Shown here piece by piece: positions 17,891-20,821 of a stretch of 20,821 bases of DNA. The stretch lies in NCBI GenBank assembly GCA_025769875.1, contig JAGFNK010000823.1:1-20821 (forward strand), read 5' to 3'. The notes below the pieces were generated by a model, which searched no databases, had not been told where the DNA came from, and saw nothing but the letters and a program-made list of their open reading frames with translations. The stretch is from Russula earlei (Eukaryota; Basidiomycota; Agaricomycetes; Russulales; Russulaceae). Made by a program: the position numbers and the translations under genes. Within the stretch, counting starts at the first letter, position 1, and the number at the start of each line of letters is the position of its first letter.

Positions 17891-18027
17891 AAGCTGCAGC
17901 TTTAGCCTGAGCCGGGCCTAAGCCGGCTGAAAGCCGCCCTCATGGCGACGGCCCAAGATTTTGAAAGCCTGAGCCATTCAAAGCCAGGCCTTAGCCATGG
18001 CTATCAGGCCAAGCCAGGCCATAACAT
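17891..18027. repeat. GCC/AAGCC-rich repeat, copy 2
   Basis: This shares the motif order of 9775-9925: GAGCCGGG, AAGCCGGC, ACGGCCCAAGATTTTGAAAG, then CCTGAGCC and many AAGCC/CAGGCC units. It ends directly before the b561 gene fragment, whereas copy 1 starts directly after the DOMON-like fragment. Confidence 0.6.
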
Positions 18028-18035
18028 CACTACAT

Positions 18036-18405
18036 GTGGTATGCAAAGCTCATGGACAGTGACGCCTGCCTTTGACCTGCACAGCAATCAGAGTTGGTGC
18101 GTGTCCGTTGCTTCTCCCCAAGCCCCTTCTCACGCCCTTCATTTGTCATCATTGCATTCCATACAGGGACTGTACTTGCACATGCTTGCAGCTGGCACCT
18201 CCATCATGATTGTGGTGGGCATGCTAGCATACCTTTTCATGGACAGCGATGGTTCAGGTACTGTGCACTGCACACAAGGTAATTGCTCGGACCACTTGTG
18301 GAGGGATGTGCTACCACCCTGACCATGACTGCCCCTCATATGCACGGTTGTGGGGTGCTGTTCTTGTGCTGTTGTACAGTGTGCAGCGCACAGCAGGGTT
18401 CTGGT
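18036..18405 (+). pseudogene. Cytochrome b561-domain gene fragment (second copy)
   Basis: This aligns with about 3580-3920 of the DOMON-b561 pseudogene and covers the second to fourth membrane segments of the b561 core. It reads LYLHMLAAGTSIMI, then GMLAYLFMDSDGSGTVH, and GAVLVLLYSVQRTAGFW. An intron at 18097-18166 keeps a GTGCGT donor and an ATACAG acceptor, both destroyed in the first copy. A second intron starts at 18279 (GTAATTGC) but its acceptor is damaged (CACG where the other copy has GCAG). The N-terminal DOMON part and the C-terminal helices are absent here. Many CpG positions of the first copy are TG or CA in this one. It cannot be functional. Confidence 0.75.
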
Positions 18406-18822
18406 GCCGGGAGTGTGTCATGGGAGGGAAGGGGAAAGGGGAAGTCAACAAGAGACAGGGTCGACAAGAGGCAAGGTTGGGCATGTCATAAAATGGCGGG
18501 GTCCATTGAGGTAGAGTAAGGAGCTCATCAAATGGCCTCGGCCTGGGCTTCGCTGAAGAGTGTCGGAAAGCGCGCCAGCCCCTGTCATGAACCATTTCCT
18601 GGAGAGGGCCCTTGAAGGACCCTTCCTTATGAGAGGAAACCTAGCCTCTATGGTGTCACCCTGTTCACACGGACAAAAGGGGTGAGTAGAGGTGTCCACA
18701 ATATCACACGCTCATTGTCATGCAAGCGATTCTCGGCACAATCAACATACAGCAAGCCCCACTTAATGGCAACCCTTTTAGCAATAAAGGACAGTATTAT
18801 AGCCTCCTTAAGGATCCTTTAG
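18406..18822. other. No feature seen
   Basis: The sequence is purine-rich near 18418-18480 (GGGAAGGGGAAAGGGGAAG) and otherwise mixed. I see no credible gene. The last CpG before a long CpG-free run is at 18734. Confidence 0.3.
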
Positions 18823-19014
18823 GATGACTCTAAGTGTTCTACAATAGGCACTAACACAATACTAAAGACCCTACAATGTGTTATTAGATTACTCTAATAA
18901 CTATAGAACAAACTACAAAGCAATACTAAGGACCTTATAGAAGTATTAGGGTTGACTCTAAGGATGCTAATAGAACTATATAAGGGGCCTTATAGGCAAC
19001 TCTATTCCTGGAAC
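18823..19014. repeat. 64-bp degenerate tandem repeat, three units
   Basis: Units start at 18823 (GATGACTCTAAG), 18887 (GATTACTCTAAT) and 18951 (GTTGACTCTAAG), exactly 64 bases apart. Inside units 1 and 2, CAATACTAAAGACC and CAATACTAAGGACC are also 64 apart. Unit 3 keeps AAGGGGCCTTATAGG at the matching place. A weaker partial unit may precede them (CAATAAAGGACAG at 18782). The array is AT-rich and CpG-free. Confidence 0.65.
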
Positions 19015-19151
19015 TAAACTACAAGTCCTCCAATGACCAGCCCTAAACTAACTAACAGCAAATGAATCAGGTGCTTTGCATGTGTACTAAAGCAGTAAAC
19101 ACATGGACTGTAAAAGCTCTTACTCATCAGGAGAAGCCTTCTTACTCAGCA

Positions 19152-19185
19152 GCTTACTGAGCATGACTGAGCATGCTCAGTAAGC
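19152..19185. repeat. Perfect 14-bp-arm hairpin
   Basis: GCTTACTGAGCATG (19152-19165) and its exact reverse complement CATGCTCAGTAAGC (19172-19185) are separated by ACTGAG. It lies about 80 bp upstream of the TATA box of repeat copy B. Confidence 0.85.
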
Positions 19186-19266
19186 ATACTCTGACTTCTT
19201 ACTCATCATCTATTGTGCTTGATAACAAGGTTATGACTGGTTCCCTATTTAGCAGTTCTCTTGTAG

Positions 19267-19274
19267 TATATAAG
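19267..19274 (+). promoter_or_regulatory. TATA box of repeat copy B
   Basis: TATATAAG lies 34 bases upstream of the conserved CAGACTGTTCATTTGT segment, matching the arrangement in copy A. Confidence 0.5.
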
Positions 19275-19289
19275 TGCTCAATAAAGTAG

Positions 19290-19604
19290 CAGACAGTCTT
19301 CAGACTGTTCATTTGTTTACGGCACTCTCCATCCCTGGGATACTCCTCTAAGGACTGTCCCCTTGTGACTACCCTGGCTTCTTCTCTGCATACCTGCTCA
19401 ACTCTACCAGTGACCATACCCCTTTGGTACTTGGTACTGCTTTGGACGCTACTCCTTGCCCATGCCATCTTGGACATCTATCGACTCGTCTTTGAACTCA
19501 CCCTTGCTCTTGAACTGGATTGTTCAATAGTGAGTCATGACAGCTCCAAGGTGCATCCGCTACTGGTTATGCTCCTTGATTGGAGCATTGCCTCTTGGAC
19601 ATAG
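19290..19604 (+). CDS. Small hydrophobic frame in repeat copy B
   Basis: The frame is open from a TAG at 19287-19289 to TAG 19602-19604. It has no ATG near its beginning (the first candidate starts are non-ATG), so translation is unproven. The central part has one predicted membrane helix (LWYLVLLWTLLLAHAIL) followed by Asp/Tyr/Arg. The homologous frame in copy A (about 17321-17467) keeps TLASSL, a Cys, LPV, WYL, W, LL and a Tyr/Leu after the helix, then stops. I do not recognise a family. It may be an exon of an unknown element-encoded membrane peptide, or a chance open frame in a repeat. Confidence 0.25.
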   Translation, partial: QTVFRLFICLRHSPSLGYSSKDCPLVTTLASSLHTCSTLPVTIPLWYLVLLWTLLLAHAILDIYRLVFELTLALELDCSIVSHDSSKVHPLLVMLLDWSIASWT

Positions 19605-20377
19605 ACTAGCAGTTATGATCGAGTCTATTTAAGTATATACTTTAGCCATTTGGATATGGTATGTGCATCATGTGGCAGCACACATTGTGCTGGCCCTTCC
19701 TTCTTTGGGGCACATCAGTAAACTGGCAAATTAGATTCCAGGTTTCCACTGGTTTCCATTGGTTTCCAGGTTTCTGGGAACTTGAAACCCAGAAACTCAG
19801 AAACCTATACTACCCAACTCAGATCTACCATTATTCACACACAAGCATTACTGGCAACCATTACAAGTCCTTCTCAGCCATGTAGATCATGTGAGCAAGA
19901 GGTGCTGGAGGGCCATCCTGGAGCATGGCAATGATGATGATGCTGTTGATCAGTCAATGCTATCTGCCTGTTGTGAAGACTTGTACATTCCACACAGCCC
20001 CTAGAATAGTGTTTCATTAGGGCTCACATTTGATTACTTGCTTTTCCACATAGATTCTATGCCTTCATGTCTAATTCCTATCTTGCAGCACCATTAGAAA
20101 TTGTATATTATAGGACCTGGATCTGAAGTTACATAGGTTCCAGTAGGTTTCCTAGGTTTCCATCCCAGACTGTCTGGCCAGGTTTTTGAGGAAATGGACC
20201 TGGGTTTCCAACTTGAAGTGTCTAACTCTCCAGGTTTTAGCTGTTTTTTGGTGGTTTTTGGTGGTTTCTCAACTTGAGAAACCTCTGGAAACTGAGAGGC
20301 ACAATTACTGATGTAGACTCCACTGCATGTTCCAGACTATTTCTCTCACATTAGAAGAATCAACTAGAGAATAAGAA
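19605..20377. repeat. CpG-free block rich in GGTTTCC in both orientations
   Basis: GGTTTCC, GGTTTCT or their complements recur at 19741-19805 and 20125-20295. Two foldback structures stand out. Bases 19761-19778 pair with 19788-19805 (15 of 18 positions). A perfect 10-bp palindrome with a one-base centre (GGTTTCTCAA, C, TTGAGAAACC) lies at 20263-20283. No CpG occurs from 19622 to 20415. No gene is seen. Confidence 0.55.
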
Positions 20378-20821
20378 GTGATTAGTCTAGTAACTTCTAT
20401 TGACCCCCAGTGTCACGTGTTTGCTGATGAAGGCAATGCCGCCAACCCACTGCCAGACATCACGTGTGAGACCGATCCTTTGATGGCCGAAAATGGCCGA
20501 AAAGCAACATGTGGTGGCATCAACGTTCGCCGGTACATCCAACGAGCATTCTATTACTTCGCCCTATCCTTCTTTGAGTACTTCGCGACGTATTCGCCAC
20601 TCTGTCGTTGCTATCTGAATGCATCGGCTTCATTGATGGCTCTGGTGTCGGCAGGGGATGGCGATGTGAAAAGACACCATTAGGGCACAGGAGAGGGGCA
20701 AGTGCGACAACCTGGTAAGGCAACAGCACTGACGGGGGTGGTCTGTAGAAAACTTGGTAATTTAACGAGAGTGGGAGAACGACAGCTTTTTTGTGAGTGA
20801 GTGCAGCGCCCGGGGAAGGCC
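20378..20821. other. Right end, uncertain open frame
   Basis: CpG dinucleotides return from 20416. A plus-strand frame (about 20378-20683) contains ANPLPDIT and a Phe/Tyr-rich stretch (YYFALSFFEYFATY). The minus strand is also open in places. The 23-base module at 20441-20463 matches 9252-9274. I do not recognise a gene. Confidence 0.25.

Larger units (their letters stand above)
19100..19604 (+). repeat. Older repeat family, copy B
   Basis: This copy carries GCTCAGTAAGC (19175-19185), TATATAAG (19267-19274), CAGACTGTTCATTTGT (19301-19316), CCCTGGGATACTCC and a frame reading TLASSL, then LPVTIPLWYLVLLWTLLL. All are in the order seen in copy A (12283 and 17174 onward). Upstream it has CTTACTCATCA twice and a strong hairpin. 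Both copies share amino acids in the hydrophobic frame better than their bases. Confidence 0.55.

Noticed and set aside
9770..18036. Clean insertion of one 8-kb transposon into the b561 gene copy
   Set aside because: The gene fragments on the two sides are not contiguous in the first copy (about 550 bp is missing) and no target duplication was found. Only a broken, separated copy is claimed.
1..20821. CRISPR array, rRNA genes, bacterial operons
   Set aside because: No regularly spaced identical repeats with unique spacers, no rRNA-like blocks and no prokaryotic gene arrangement. All signs are fungal.

Overview
The window looks like a repeat-rich stretch of a filamentous fungal genome, most likely a basidiomycete (Agaricomycetes). 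Supporting signs are short introns of 50-70 nt with GTACGT, GTGAGA or GTGCGT donors, an F-box-type gene family, a DOMON plus cytochrome b561 gene, and a Ty1/Copia retrotransposon with a CpG-mutated coding region. The organism is inferred from gene style only. No intact host gene could be confirmed: every recognisable gene is broken, which makes this a gene graveyard and transposon landing zone.

Layout. 1-345: flank without a confident gene. 352-2214: candidate non-autonomous DNA transposon with 40-bp imperfect terminal inverted repeats, a subterminal tandem duplication, and internal GC-rich blocks alternating with T-rich intron-like blocks. 2773-4121: a DOMON-cytochrome b561 membrane gene, now a pseudogene. 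4424-4795: an unrecognised ORF with one hydrophobic segment. 4802-8713: a 1.8-kb inverted duplication around a 353-bp spacer; each arm carries a broken copy of one F-box-type gene, and the lesions differ between arms. 8714-9930: open frames of unknown meaning, a short DOMON-gene-like fragment and a GCC-rich repeat. 9930-11060: pyrimidine-rich DNA without a credible gene. 11060-12317: repeat debris. 12318-17091: a full-length Copia element with 236-bp LTRs, a 5-bp target duplication (AGTTT), a primer site matching the anticodon region of tRNA-Met, and a gag-pol broken by frameshifts and TGA codons. It sits inside an older repeat, whose interrupted copy continues at 17097. A second copy of that older repeat lies at about 19100-19604. 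17891-18405: a second GCC-rich repeat followed by a b561 gene fragment. 18406-20415: CpG-depleted repeats, including a 64-bp tandem array, a 14-bp-arm hairpin and a GGTTTCC-rich block. 20416-20821: CpG-containing DNA again, no confident gene.

The parts do not form a pathway. They record a history of gene duplication, inverted duplication, transposon nesting and CpG decay. The most interesting items are the F-box inverted duplication with complementary damage, the candidate TIR element with exon-like modules, the b561 paralogue fragments on either side of an 8-kb repeat block, and a small membrane-peptide frame kept in both copies of the older repeat.
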